Notes: generated by a model not told the origin, from the sequence alone. A DNA stretch of 64,000 bases from Leptoclinus maculatus (GCA_032191485.1 JAVDOI010000020.1:875001-939000); one strand, 5' to 3'. Numbered from the stretch's first letter, positions 40,701 through 53,029 are shown. Numbers and translations: made by a program.

Positions 40701-41695
40701 CAAATACTGACTAATCCTTTATAGTCCACAAGGAACAATTGTGTCCCCTAAAAAGAAGCATAGTTACTTTACAGTCCAATAACATTTACACCTATCAATT
40801 AAAAAGGAGATCCCTCTAAAGAGGATAGTTAAATATTGATGGAGGATCACTGAGACAATCCACTACACTATTCCATTTCATAACCTCACTGCATTAAACA
40901 AAAGGTAGCCAAGTCAATATGACTTTATCAAGAACGTAAATGTCATGTTTGTCATTGGGTTCATCAGTGCCACGGTGTTGACACAGTGAAACACTCTCCT
41001 GCTGTATGAACAGTGAACCTGACAGCATGACGGGCTTCTTCTTGGGTTTGACCGATGAATGATCATCACCAGTTGTTCCCTGGAAGAAGTCTGGCCATCT
41101 TGAACTTGACAGTAGGGATGGCACAATGCCAGAAATGTCGTAGTCGATACCAATTCCAGGGAAATACTCAGGTTTTATACCCAAATAGATACCAGGGTAA
41201 AAAACTAAATATACGCTTCAAGCTAGTTTTAGGAAGTTAAACAAGTCATAATTCCCTCTCTAATAACTACTTCATGTGGCTGTGAAAACATCTGGATATA
41301 TTCAAGTTAACTAACTACTAACCCATCATGATCATGTTATAATTTACCTTCATCTAATACTCTTTTTATCTAAACAGAACTTGACCTTATAATGTAACTC
41401 AATACAACGTCTGTTAACGTTAGCTGTTAGCTCCTGAAGACTGGCTGCTAACAGCTAACGTCATTAGCTTTCCTCATGATTTCAACACAGATTTGGAGTT
41501 CAGTTATCAGGGAAAAGAGTGTGCGTCCCCCGGACACGTTGATAGTGAGTTTACAGCGTCCCTTCAGATTTTAGCCGTTAGTCTAGAGTCGAATTGGAGT
41601 TTGTGCATCAGGTATTCTTGAATGAAAAAAGGTCCCTCACAGGTATTGTAGTGCATGTTTCCTGACAGTAAAGCTCCAAAGCCAAGTATGTCTGT

Positions 41696-41727
<32 letters not shown>

Positions 41728-44700
41728 GTCAGTACAAGTGATGCACTGGCACTTTACCTGGTAGTCCAGCATGGTGCATGAGGGGAGACACTCCAGGATG
41801 CGAGGCTCAAAGAAATATGGGAAGATCCACATCATGGGAATGTCAGTGTTACTGCAGTCTGCACACAACACGTGGAGGTTAGCTTCAAACACTGCATGCT
41901 AGCATTCATTTACAACAGACAATAAGTAGCAGAATCATTCAAATATTTGAATGTCATTAGTTGTTACGAGAGGTCAAAGCAGCATAAATCTAAATTGTTA
42001 TGGACAGTGGATTAAATAACTATGTAATGTGACTCGTCTCTACAGAGCTGTTTAGCCTCTTCCAGCTCATTGTTTTGGTTTACTGTTGGTTCAGTGATGA
42101 ACACACTGTCCTCTACCTGCTCAGCCTGAAACAGCACACACAGAGTTAGAGACTAGCTATGAACATTGTGGAGCTTTTAGTAGCTAAAGAGACAGATAAC
42201 TGTCTCAGGAGATGGTGGAGACCAAACCAGAGCTAAAAGGAGAGTGAATTTTGGTGCGACTCCAAACGAATGCTACGGTTTGTTCCCTTCTGCTAGAATG
42301 TATAAATAACCAACTGTTTGCAAACTAATTATTGCAATATCATCTTTATACAACGATGACATGTCAATTCTGGGTTTACAGCTTGTTCTACTGCCATCTG
42401 CTGGCCAGAAAGAAATGGACTGCTTTAAATATAAGTGACCCCAAAAAGTCTTTCCCTGTTTTTCAGCTGTTGTATTTGGTATATAGTATGTTTCACTGTT
42501 TTAAGCTGCCTTACTGCAAAAAGAATGTCCTCGAGTGGAGCCACAAAGATCAGTGTTAATATACCATGGAGCTGAACGGTCATTGAGAAATATATGGAGA
42601 AAAAAAGACACTCCACCGTGACACTCACCAGAACTCTGCAGCTTCCTCCACGTGTGTGAGATCAGAGAGAAGCTGCTGGCCAGAGGCTTCACCAGGCCAC
42701 CGAACGGAGGGTCGGCCACCATCACCACCTTCTGGCCGTCACACTCCGTGAGGAAGCCCTGCAGCACTGCACCGGAGGCCTGGCAAGACAAGAGGCTGCA
42801 TCACACTGAACTGGAACGCAAACATATCAAACACAGGAGTTTAACTCTTACCTCTCCATCAAAGAAGTGATGGTTGAACATGTTGTAGTGACAGAATTCA
42901 TCCTGGCTGTAGAACTGAGTGTATCTGAAACATTATGAAAGAAATCATATGATCAGTTATTCAGTTATTCATTCTTTCAACATTCAGACAACTTTCACAC
43001 GAGTTCTGTTTCCTTTGTAACAGGAGGAGCATGTTGGAACTCATCTGCTGTACGTGCACACAAAGTTGTCAAACAGTGGATCCTGAAGTGTGTATCCAGG
43101 TAACAGAGAGGTGACTGCAGGCTGAAGCTTGTAACACAGAACACACCCTCTGCACTGCTACACTGCACATTCTTTACAGAAACACACAGCGGAGACGCAG
43201 CGCAAAGACACCGCAGGTAAGAAACGCTAACACATTTAGTCATGCTAAAAGAACACAATGGGACTGTTTGTGAATATGCATCATGAATATATTGCTGTTA
43301 CAGCATGCCGAGGTCTGAACGTTCCCAGTAACCAGAGAACTGTTGACTGTAACAAACATGGTATTTTGCAGCTGTATATGCATAATATGACAAAATGTAA
43401 TGCTAAACATACAGGAAGCTGTGAGATTGACTTTGTGTTTCATTGGTTTGTTTTGGTTAATCTAATAGAAAAATAGATCCTAAACGAGGTTATGGAAGAA
43501 CGCTTGGCATGGACTCAAAAACCTGAAGAACTGGTTTACTCTGAAAACACAGCTAAAGCACATGAACAGGAAATGCTTTGGAGAGTGCAAACGGGGAAAA
43601 TCTGCTGGTAGAGGTTTAATATGGGTTTGTTCAGTCCACAGAAATGGCAGAACAAGAGGCTTCATCTGTTGGTAATGGTCAGTCAGCACACAGTCTCGCT
43701 GCGCCCTCTGCAGGCAGCCACAGTGTACTGCAGGACAGACTGAGCTTCACCCCACTGGACTCCAACAGTGACAGCGTTCAGCCTTTCCCCCGTTCTCCAA
43801 AACTACAGAGGAAGATAGCCAGTGCTGGACAGCCCTCTCGGGTAAAAACACACACACACACACAATCTATCTATGTCCACACATGTACAGTAAGCCTTCT
43901 ATAACTCTGTCCTTGTGACATTAACTCAAATCAAAGCCACGTGAAATCAAAATGTCCGACTTCCGGTATGGTTTAGATCAGTGGTTCTCAACTGGTCTGG
44001 CTGCGGGACCCACCATCACCCCTTAATGACAAGCTGCGACCCAAATCGAGGAACATTTTCAACTTCTCAAATGTATTTAATGTAAAGATGGTGCAGTTTG
44101 AACCTGAGCTGAACATGTCCTCTGCAGTCGTAGTGTAGGAGCTCTCTTGTGCAGAGAAATTGTTCCTGTAAGTCCCCGTCCCACACGTTTCACGTAAACC
44201 AGTAAAACTGCTTTGTTTGTGATGTCTGTAGATTCGTCCATTTGTAATGCAGAATGACCACTTGCCCTAATTCGAGCTGTGGTCTGTTGTTTGATGTCAT
44301 CCGACATGTCTTCACTTCGTCTACTTATAGTGTCATTAGACAGAGGTATAGTTTTCAGTTTATCCGTTGCAGATTGATCCAACACCTCTCTCACCATGTC
44401 CATGGCTGCATGTAAGATAAGGTCCTCTGCAATGGTGTGGGGCTTCTTTAACTTAGCCATACGATGTGCCACCTGGTAAGATGCACGGAGTGCCTGTTCT
44501 TGCTTCGAGCACGAAGAAGTGAGACACTTGTGTGATGTCCTCAGGTCTTGAAGTCGACTTCGAAAGTACTCAACAGGTTTATCTTTGAGAGAAGGGGGGT
44601 TTCTTGTGCCAGAACCTCGCTGCCCTCTTTTGTCCTCAATGTAAGAAAATCCATATCTCATGTAGTCGGTGTCGTACTTGCGTTTCGCTCAATTAGCATG

Positions 44701-47700
44701 AAAACAAACTTTGCGGGTGTTCCTCTATGCTGTGAAATGGCAGCTGTCTATTAGCATTACAAGGCATTAACGCCAAACACTGTTAAGGAGTGTGAATAGA
44801 CAGCACTCCGCTGCATAAAAAAATCCCCTTCAAAATAAAAGCACAGGATTTTTATTTTATTTTCAGGCAATGGCCCGCAACCCACTAAAAACAGGACCCA
44901 CCATTTGAGAATCACTGGTTTAGAGCATGGTCCCAATATACTTTTATTTAAGTCTCCATGAGATACATGCGTCTACCAAATTTCACACGTGTAGGTGAAA
45001 TGTAGCGATGGGGCTGCTCTTTGAAAATGTGTAGGGGGCGCTATGGAGGCAATTCAAAACGGCCAAGCCAAAATCCCATATAAAATATGTCTTCCTATGG
45101 CCTATGAACAAAGTTTTTAGTTTTTGAGCATCCAAAGCAGCTGAACCATCAGCGGCATTCTTTTTCATAGTGAATGATGCGTTGCCATGGCAACAGAGTT
45201 CAACAAAAACTCAACTGGCTAGGAGTAAATAAAAGTAGAAAATGGGACATTTCTTTTTGCCAGTAGGTGGCACTATGAGAACATTTTGGCATTGATATAT
45301 GTTCATACTTGAAGTAGCATCATTCATATGTAATTTTTTGCAGATTGAATAAAGTACCTTGGAGTTATAACAACTTTATTGTTCATGCCGAATGAGGCAA
45401 AATGGCCGCCATGCCAGGTCAAGGTTCTTCCATGAAAACTCACGAATTTTAAAACTTTTCATCACAAAGGTCTGAAGAGCATCCTGACCAAATTTGAGGT
45501 TGATCCCATTAATTCTGTAGGAGGAGTTCATTAAAGTACAAAGGCTGAAAACTGCGAAAAGTGAAAAAAAGCACAACACGGCAGGTTTACTGTAGCACCC
45601 CCTAGTGGTTGAATGAAATAAAAATGTCAGGGTATGTTACAGGTTGCGATGTGCACATATGCTGCAAATTTGGTGATTTTAGGACAAATGGTTGAGAAGT
45701 TATGCATATTGATATATAAGCCACGCCCCTAAGAAGTTTATTGGTCCATAGCTTGTAAGCGCAAAGAGATATCAAAAATCTTTTAATTGCTTTTGATGAT
45801 GTAGATCCAATAATGATCCAGAGCAAATTTGGTAGCAATCGGACTCAGCGTGTAGGAGCAGTTCGCAAAAATGTGTTTCTCACAAAATTCAAAATGGCGG
45901 AAAATCTAAGTAGGCGGCGTTTAGGGGTCTGAGAGGCTTTTTTTAATAAAGCTAGCGGAGCTGGACATGCGTGTTGAATTTCAAGTAAATCGGACATACT
46001 GGCCAAGGGGGCGTCACCGGTCCAACTTCTAGGGGGTGCTAGAGAGGCCCTAATAAATGTCTCCTGCTTCCTATCACAGTAGACTGAATATCTTTGGATT
46101 TCCGACAACAAGACGTTTGAACGGGAGCTTGAGGGAATTGCGAATTTTTCACCGTTTTATGACATTTATAAAACAGAAAATCCTTGTTTTCAGAACTAAT
46201 TCATTTTGTCAAGAGACAGTGTAGTTTCTAGTCCACATTGTTCATGAGGTTAAAGCTGAAAATAATGTCCACTCATGCCAGCACTGATGTAACTCTGCAG
46301 GAGCAGCTGTCCAGACGGATGGAGGAGCTGCAGGCAGAGCAGTCCAGGACTGAGGCTCACATCCAGTCTCTGAAGAAACGCAAGGCAGATCTCTCTGTAA
46401 GTACGGACCAGAGGCTCTCAATACTTAAAGTGGACACCATACACACAGTTATCAGACCACCAACAAGGAGGAGTGTAAATAAATAGATGACGTGCGTGTT
46501 CAACATGTGGCCCTCATGCTCTCCGTGTTCCTCCCTGAAGACGAGCACAGAGGTGATGAAGCAGCAGGTTCGAGAGGACTTCGAGAACATGCGGCGTGTC
46601 CTGAAGCAGGACGAGCAGGCCGTCCAGGACTATCTGGAGCTGGACCTGAGGCAGACCAGGACCAGACTGGACCAGGTTCTGAAGAACTGGAAACACCACC
46701 AGGACCAGGTCTCCAAGAGCATCGGCAGCATCCAGAGAGCGCTGAGCACCGGCCCAACGGCAGAGGACAAAATGAAGGTCCGCGCACCGACACCGTTTAA
46801 AAACACAGTCACTCAAGTATTTTCCTGCCGTTTTAATCTGTATTTTGTTTTTGTCTCATCTCAAGGGTCAGTCTGACAATCTGAGGTAAAACACTGCACC
46901 ATTAGACAAAGTGCTGTACAGCTCCGCTGCAGACCTCTCTGTCCCATTATAATCTCTGTGATCTCTCTCACAGTCCTAAGAAGCCAGATGCCTCTGAGAA
47001 GGAAATCAGACTGAATGAAGAGAGATTTGAAAGGCTCCTAAAAACATTATCCTCCATCTCCAAACAGCTGAAAGCTCAGCTGCAGAGGAAGGCTCTCCTC
47101 TTAGGTACTGAGGCCCTCAACTCTCCACGAGCTAACTCATTCATGGCAGCAGGCTGTTGTAGCGAGTGTGGTTCATTCGAGTCAGGTTCGACAATAAATT
47201 ACAAAAATACCATGTCAGCTAGTAAATCTTGTAAATCCAATACTGCTAGGAAACATTGGCTGCAGGAACAGGTCAACAGTCACACTGATGCATGGCCAAA
47301 GGTCAAATGTCATCAACATACCCAAGGATTCTCTGTATATTTTCAGATTCATCCCCCATGATGATTGACAGGCAGACTTGCCATAGCCAGATCACGGTGA
47401 CCTCAGAGGGGCGGGGCATGTCCTTCTCCGGCTCTGCCCGCTCAGCTCCGGAGCATCCCCTCCAGTTTGACAAGGTGTGCTGCGCTCTGGGCTCGTCTCC
47501 CGTCACAGCCAGTCAGCGTTACTGGGAGGTGGACGTCCACTGCTGCTCCGCCTGGGCCGTGGGCGCCGCCTACGGCAGCCTGGAGAGGAAGGGCCGGGAC
47601 AAGGGCACCAAGCTGGGCCGTAACAGGAACTCCTGGTGCGTGGAGCTTCGCAACGGCCATTTGACTGCTTGGCACAACGACCGGCACATAGTGTGCCAGG

Positions 47701-50292
47701 GCATCGGGCAGACGCCGCTCGGAAAGGTGGGAGTGTGGGTTAGTTACGATAAGGGCCAGCTGGTGTTCTATGACGCAGACACCATGGCTGTCCTGCAGAG
47801 GTTCTCGGCAGCTGTGGCGCCGGTGTTCGACCGGGCTCATCACCAGTTCACTGAGCCTCTGTACCCTGCCATGCGCTTCCTGAGACCACCGGAGAACCAG
47901 ATGTGGCCCAATCACCTGGAGCTCAGTCACATCAGCACTCCGTGATACTGTCGTCAAACTCCACATACAGTGATGGGGATTCTATCCCTCCGTATAAATA
48001 CAGCGTCACATCAGAGCAGCATTACAGTAGAAAACAATATAACAAATGAGACAAACCAACCTGAAGTCAATGTCCAGCAGCAGACTCTTCATTGGCTCGT
48101 GTTTCTGCTCCAGGTTTCTCAACTTGATCAGCTCCTGAAGTCTGGCCCGAACAACAACAATCATTATGGAGTAAAACTTAGATAAAACACAGATTTCTAT
48201 CCGTCTTTTAAATCTTAGTCATTTCACCATTTTGTCACTTAAACCTCTGTGTATTTTCTCTAAAATGTCATTGCTGCTCAGACTGTAGCGAACAGGCTGA
48301 AGCCTCAAAGCTTCATTCATAATGTTAACGATAATATTCTAGAGCAACAGTTGAGGGCTGCACCGTCTAGTCATTCTGTTTACACCCGGTGTTTCTGCAC
48401 AGCTGCAGATAAACATCTGTGCTAATGTAATGCGGAAAGTTGTGTGTTTGTGTGTTAGGTGGTCTTGATTTGCTCTTATAACGCGTTGGGGGTGTGCTGG
48501 TATTAAACATTTCTGACTTCACGCAGTAGCGTGGGATTGTTTTCAGAAATTCTGTTTTTATATAAAACAAAATATTCTGCTTATATCCACATCTGTTGGC
48601 AGTCAGCCGTTCAAAAACAAAGAGTTCACAGGTTTGCTCTCCTGCTCTCTCCACTGTATTAACAGTCTAATATCTCACCAAGTCTTTGAGCAATGCACAT
48701 GATAACTGACTGTACTGTGATGAAACAATGCTGGTGTTAATATTGACATAAATTCATAAATGTAATGGTTGAAAATGGCTCAAACTGCCATATACTGTTT
48801 AATACGAGTCCTAATCTTCAAGAAAAATTCAGACATAGAGTCGACCATTTGGGACTAATCTACGTCATGAAATAAAAGAATGTGAACTCCGTCTCATCAG
48901 ACCCCCCACTTCGCCTCTTTCCACAACATCTATCGTTTTTATTTTTAATGTTCAAATAGTGTCTTTCATCTCGGGGGGGGGGGGGAGTACTTTTGGGTGG
49001 ATTTAGGCTCCGCTTTAAATAAACGTGGTATCTGCAAACGTAAAGCTCGATGTCTCTCCCTCACCTGGGTGTGCCCACACACAGCACCTTCCTGTATCCA
49101 AGACCAGCCAGGGTGTCCAGCAGAAAGTGGGCGCTGCGGTCGGTGAACAGGTACTGGGCGTTGCTCTTCTTGTTGTCCAGAGGACGCAGCAGCACGCTGG
49201 GCCTCCTCAGCTGATCCGTGGAGACGGCCGTGGTTCTGTGAGAGGAGTGGGCCTCGTGCTCTCCTGGCAGGAGCAACATCTGGCAATCCTGACAGAACTT
49301 CTTCTTATCCAGTGGGAGGGAGGAAAACTTTCTAAACCTGAGGGACAAATTACAGACCTTTGAGAAAATAAGATCACTTTATGTTTGAGAGTTCAATTTG
49401 ACATTACAACCATTTGAATCGTGTTAAAAGTCAGCCTACAGTGAATTCAATCGTATAATGTTATGAACACACACATGTAAATCTGTGGAGCGAGCGGTTA
49501 AAGATACATAGTCCACGTTGTCAGTTGGCTTCTTACCTGCTACAGTTCTCCTGCTGGGTGAACACAGGTCTCTTTGACTGCTTCTCTGCTTCTCTGGCCA
49601 ACAGCCTGGCCTCCGACACCTTCAGAGCAAATTAAACCATTGGATCGCTCAGGTATCTTGTGTTAGAAGTGGTTAGAAGTGACAGAATTCCAGTGAGCCT
49701 ACCTTTTCCTCCTCCCACTGGAAGAAGTTGCAGTCTTTTCTGTCTCGACAGGCGGAGCAGGCATAGAACCTCCTGCCTTTCTCCCCTCCTTTGGCAACTT
49801 TCTCAAAAAGCAAAGTTGGACCTGGCAAAACACACGTGACATGACTGTTACTGTGTTAACAGTGAGGCTCGATGCTTCTTCAAAGGTGAGCCACTCTGTG
49901 GATGGCCGATTTAAACTGGTACCCTGAAGCTTACACCAACTTTCGTAACACGTGTGACGTGATTAGCGCCAACACGTATTCGGCGCACTATCCACGCGGT
50001 CTCGTTCTGTCACACTACACCCTGGCTTGGAATATAAAGTGACATTGTACTGCAATAGGAGCGGTTTTGTGTGCGACACAATTTAAAAGGACTCATATAT
50101 ATATATATAACGTCCTTGTGTTCAAAGTGTGCACATATAAAACAAACATGGAGGATATACTAAAGCTAAGTACTGCTCGTATTTACACCATGAGTGAGAC
50201 TTACCGTGCGGACAACATGGCGCTGGTTTACCGTCCTCTGAGGGAATCACTTCTATTCCAAAACTCTCGTCGTTAGCTCCGCTAACCTCCAT
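37786..50292 (-). CDS. zcchc4: rRNA N6-adenosine methyltransferase ZCCHC4 (13 exons)
   Basis: Coding exons in transcript order are 50292-50205, 49821-49703, 49619-49537, 49337-49065, 48141-48061, 42924-42852, 42779-42629, 41858-41758, 40688-40567, 39002-38927, 38845-38794, 38681-38537 and 37909-37786. They total 1488 nt (495 residues plus stop; human is about 513). All introns are GT-AG and all phases agree. Residues 26-69 form a GRF-type zinc finger (RRFYACSACRDRKDCNFFQW). A C2H2-like finger (FCQDCQ...H) follows near 112-126. A SAM-binding strand (VLCVGTP) is at about 181-187, and the catalytic DPPF lies at 262-265 followed by GGLV. Cys-rich C-terminal fingers run from 366. A perfect CCHC knuckle sits at C433, C436, H441 and C446. 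The C-terminus is Lys/Arg-rich. The known family role is m6A methylation of 28S rRNA in the nucleolus. The 5.1-kb fifth intron contains another gene on the plus strand, and other introns hold hAT elements. No inactivating change is visible. Confidence 0.95.
37974..38497. repeat. non-autonomous hAT-like repeat in last zcchc4 intron
   Basis: The left end GTGCTGGGCAACGATTAAC, with AATCTCGATTAATC, and the right end GCGTTAACGCGCTAATAACGC match the style of abundant fish hAT-derived repeats (GATTAATC...GTTAACGCG). A clear target duplication is not visible, so the borders are approximate. Confidence 0.45.
39370..40020 (+). mobile_element. internally deleted hAT element with BED-finger remnant
   Basis: The element is flanked by a perfect 8-bp target duplication GTTCCACA (39362-39369 and 40021-40028). 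Termini are TAGGGCTGCAACAACGAATC and, in reverse, TAGGGCTGCAACTAACGATT, rich in ATCGATTAATCG sub-terminal repeats. Around 39630-39760 the plus strand encodes a frameshifted BED zinc finger: CKICKSDMA in one frame, then VMIQHLKRKHGG in another (C-x2-C and H-x4-H ligands). The catalytic domain is absent, so it is non-autonomous. It lies in the zcchc4 intron between 40567 and 39002. Confidence 0.92.
41418..41460. repeat. perfect 14-bp inverted repeat in zcchc4 intron
   Basis: CGTTAGCTGTTAGC (41418-41431) pairs exactly with GCTAACAGCTAACG (41447-41460) across a 15-nt spacer. GTTAGC-rich words are common in fish repeats, so it may be part of a decayed element. Confidence 0.85.
41699..41729. repeat. 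(CAAT)n microsatellite
   Basis: About seven tandem AATC tetranucleotides end in CAGTCAGT, just downstream of exon 8 of zcchc4 in its intron. Confidence 0.9.
43644..47945 (+). CDS. TRIM-like coiled-coil PRY/SPRY protein, nested gene
   Basis: Coding exons are 43644-43841, 46301-46396, 46541-46777, 46866-46885, 46974-47104 and 47347-47945 (1281 nt; 426 residues plus stop). Phases agree throughout, including a 20-nt microexon. The start has a good Kozak context (GAAATGG). Residues 1-66 are Ser/Pro-rich. Residues 67-225 are heptad-like and charged (EQLSRRMEELQAEQSRTEAH, MKQQVREDFENMRRVLKQDE), predicting a coiled coil. Residues about 240-415 form a PRY/SPRY domain with YWEVDV (286-291), LGRNRNSWCVEL and GVWVSYDKGQLVFYD. 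Such domains occur in TRIM-family and RNF135-like proteins and bind protein partners, often in innate immunity. No RING or B-box is seen in the 700 bp upstream. Whether an upstream exon was missed or the protein naturally lacks them is open. The exon-3 donor (GTCCGC) is weak. The whole gene sits antisense in the zcchc4 intron between 48061 and 42924. Confidence 0.85.
43979..44917 (-). mobile_element. hAT element with decayed ZBED/SCAND3-like transposase
   Basis: A 939-bp element has termini CAGTGGTTCTCAACTGG and, in reverse, CAGTGATTCTCAAATGG. Flanks GTTTAGAT (43971-43978) and GTTTAGAG (44918-44925) are an 8-bp target duplication with one mismatch. The minus strand holds a 194-codon open frame (44661-44077) with LKDKPVEYFRSRLQDL, IPLSNDTISRR, and LQMDESTDITNKAVLLVYVK, which carries the first catalytic Asp of hAT transposases. 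The frame then jumps to a short unrelated end, so most of the catalytic core is deleted. It is a non-autonomous copy in intron 1 of the nested TRIM-like gene and the same family as the fragment at 20126-20533. Confidence 0.93.
44935..46200. repeat. probable unclassified dispersed repeat in intron 1
   Basis: The sequence is rich in phrases such as AATTTGGTAGCAATCGGACT, GTGTAGGAGCAGTTCGCAAA, GCACCCCCTAGTGG and GGGGGCGCTATGG, which I associate with widely dispersed fish intronic repeats. No coding domain or termini could be recognised. Confidence 0.5.
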
Positions 50293-52689
50293 GTCGCTAG
50301 AAGGTTAATGTTACTAGTTCACACTTCACTTGTTAACACACGAGCTCAGCCTCACATATGGAAGCCATGCCGTTTGTAGAAGTCGCGCAGAGTTGACGTC
50401 ATGAACACGTTGTCGCAGTAAAAATCACAAATAAATAAACGAAAACAAAACATCGCCTTCTTTTGTAAGTAAAGTATAACTACATTGTAATGTAGATTTG
50501 TCTTTCATTGCAGATTTCAACAGGAAATAAATATATATATATATATATTTCTGTTGATAGAAGTATGTGAAGTGTATCCATTAAAAATAAAGAAATTGAG
50601 AAATCTGCAATGAAAGACAAAGAAAATGATACATGTATATTAATTAATAAATTTCTTCGAGATAGAAATAGAGAGAGAGCACGTTGTTTGGCAAGTCCCC
50701 GGATCATATCATCATATAAGAAATCAATAAATACAATTAAAAAAAGTATACTTAGCAAACTCCATCCCATATGGAAAGGATAAGCTCCATAGGCTCAGTT
50801 AAGACGGGTTTTTCGAAATATGGTTTATTTGTTTATTTATCCATTTACTTATTTTAAACGTGTCCTTTATTCTGTAAATATGTTTTACAACTATAGTTAA
50901 TTTTGTAATACTTATATATTGTAGATAATTCAATTTAAAATGATATTAGCTGCTTTATTGTGTCTTTATTTTTGTTGATAAATTCCAATAAAAACACAAA
51001 CTTGGCTGGAATGCCATCTTTTTCCTGAGTTCAGTTATGTCAACTCTCAAAATAAACATCACTATATTAAAAGAAAATTATCCAATTGATAAACAGCTTC
51101 AAACCAAAGGAACCAATAGTGTAGGTCTCTTCTTTTCTGTTCCTTTATTTCATTTAAGATCCCCGGATCTGTCATCTTCCTCCAGTTCCTCCTCCTCAGT
51201 TGTTCCCAACGCCTTGTAAAAACCACTGACCCACTTAATTATGTTTCAACACACAAAGAGGACACAGAAACAAAATGAGCAATGTGATGTTCAACATCTT
51301 CTGTGCTTTGAGATTAAAATCATTTAAACAAACGAACGCACTGACTAGATCTAGCCATTGCATCCTAACAGATTTTCTAACGTATTTTAAAGATTAAAAT
51401 GCCGTTCTGTCACTGCCAATCCCTTTCACATTGCAGTTTGTTTACATGGAACAGACTTGTAGTCCAAAACCAGCTGCGCGCTGCTCCTTAGAATGGACGT
51501 TTTCTTTCCTAAATACTACAATTCCCGTGTTGTCCGCGGCACCAGCGCAGTGGCGCTGTCAGCCCGGGGATGCTCTGTAGAGCAGCCTGCTGGATGCTGA
51601 AGCAAAGCAGAGACAAGATGCCCGTTGTTACCAACATACGACCGGAAGTGTTGGATTCATTCTTTCAATGTAAAAGCATCAAGATTGCAATAAAGTAGGG
51701 GAATGGAACGATTTACATGCGAGGATATTAGGTGTAACCTACTGAACAAAATCACAACGAAGCACAGTTCTACTTGCCTTATTGAAGGTTTGTCAATCAT
51801 TTAAAATGTCTTGATGATTTATGTTCAAGGCTGGATTACCAACAAGTTACCAAAAAGAGTCAACTGACCCAAAATCTTTCACTGCATGTCATTTAGTTTT
51901 GGTATCTTGATTACGTGCTCATTTGTTTGAGTATTTAGAGTTTAAGTACAATGTAAACAAAGTCAGGTTTTGCCTTATTACTTATACGGACCAATAGAGT
52001 CCGTATACTCAGTATCTGTTCTGGAGCTTGAGATCGAAGGCTTATCACGAGCTCTTCCTCAGCAGATGGAGCGGCTCAGTTGTCTTAAAAATGTAGATCA
52101 AATATCCATTCTCTCTTAAAGCTTAATGTAACGTGATCATCTATCAGTAAATAATGGAATATTTAATTTCAACAATGAATCCCTTTATTACTTGAGTTAT
52201 TGTTGTGCTTGCATATATAGTCTTAAATATAACAGTTTAGTCAAATTAGCACCAATGATTGAAATAGGAGTACTATGGTTTAGATGTTTTAAACCTATAT
52301 AAAAAGGTGTAATTTATTATTATTTAATTTGGTTTAAATTTAATTTCATATTCTATTTGATGTTATATGACCAAAAAATGCACATTCTTTATTTTTAGGC
52401 CTACTTTACTTACCACAGTCCTAACTAGCGTACATTTAAGTATAATTGACTTGTTGTTATATTTAATAAATATCCAGAACAGCGTCATACTGAACTTTGT
52501 TTTGACCAGACAGTGAAACTAGTGCAATTCATGATTTGATTACTCAAACAAAAGATACATTGAAGTGCTCCAGATTTCGCTGCACAGCAGCACACAGTGT
52601 CCTGAAAGAACCCAGGACTTCTCTAATCCCGAATGTAGACCTCACTTTGAGGAAGACTTTTATTTTGATATACTACAGCGGAAACGTTA
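50293..52689. other. 5' flank of zcchc4; no further gene supported
   Basis: The zcchc4 promoter must lie directly upstream of 50292, but no TATA box or defined element was identified. Positions 50480-50700 are AT-rich and include an (AT)n run. Around 51460-51660 the GC content rises, and a short ATG frame (MPVVTNIRPEV...) is present but not recognised. Confidence 0.4.
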
Positions 52690-53029
52690 TTCACTCTTCT
52701 ATGCTGCTTGACTCTAGCCGTGTTTCTCCGCCGTGCGCCCACACCCAACCTGCGCTGTCTGCTGTAGAGTGAGGCAGCGCAGCCCTGCAGTGTATGCGGG
52801 ACATTGTCTTCTCAGTGCGGCTGTTTCGAGACATCTCTGCGGCATCATCAGCCAGGGACCACCGGGCTCTCTGCAACACCCCCGTGGAAACATTTCCCTC
52901 CATTCATTCTGCTGGCTGACTCTGAGGCTCGCGCTCTGCGGCGGCTGGCATCATCCATGTAGGCTACTGTCAGTGTGGATAATGGCTTATTTACTGTGCA
53001 TCGTCTGACTGGCACCATGAGTAGCACTG
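52690..53029 (+). other. possible first exon of an unidentified gene
   Basis: This is a local GC- and CpG-rich stretch in otherwise AT-rich DNA. It ends with GGCACCATGAGTAGCACTG, directly followed by a strong donor GTAAGACC at 53030. The ATG at 53017 is in a good context and would give MSST plus one split codon. A short upstream frame (ATG at 52982, eight codons) precedes it. No matching second exon was found in the remaining 11 kb. The identity is unknown and the call is weak. Confidence 0.3.

Noticed and set aside
42995..43258. Upstream RING or B-box exon for the nested gene
   Set aside because: I looked for paired Cys/His ligands on the plus strand between 42930 and 43640 and found none in a spliceable frame.
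46492..46816. Several overlapping frames on both strands at the coiled-coil exon
   Set aside because: They are shadows of the GC-rich exon 46541-46777, which fits the spliced TRIM-like gene in phase with its neighbours.
47442..47966. 174-codon minus-strand frame opposite the SPRY exon
   Set aside because: It is an antisense shadow. The plus strand encodes a clear SPRY domain.
53017..53029. LDB2 first exon (its product begins MSST)
   Set aside because: The fifth codon here starts with G after the splice, whereas LDB2 has proline (CCN) next, and the remaining residues are absent.
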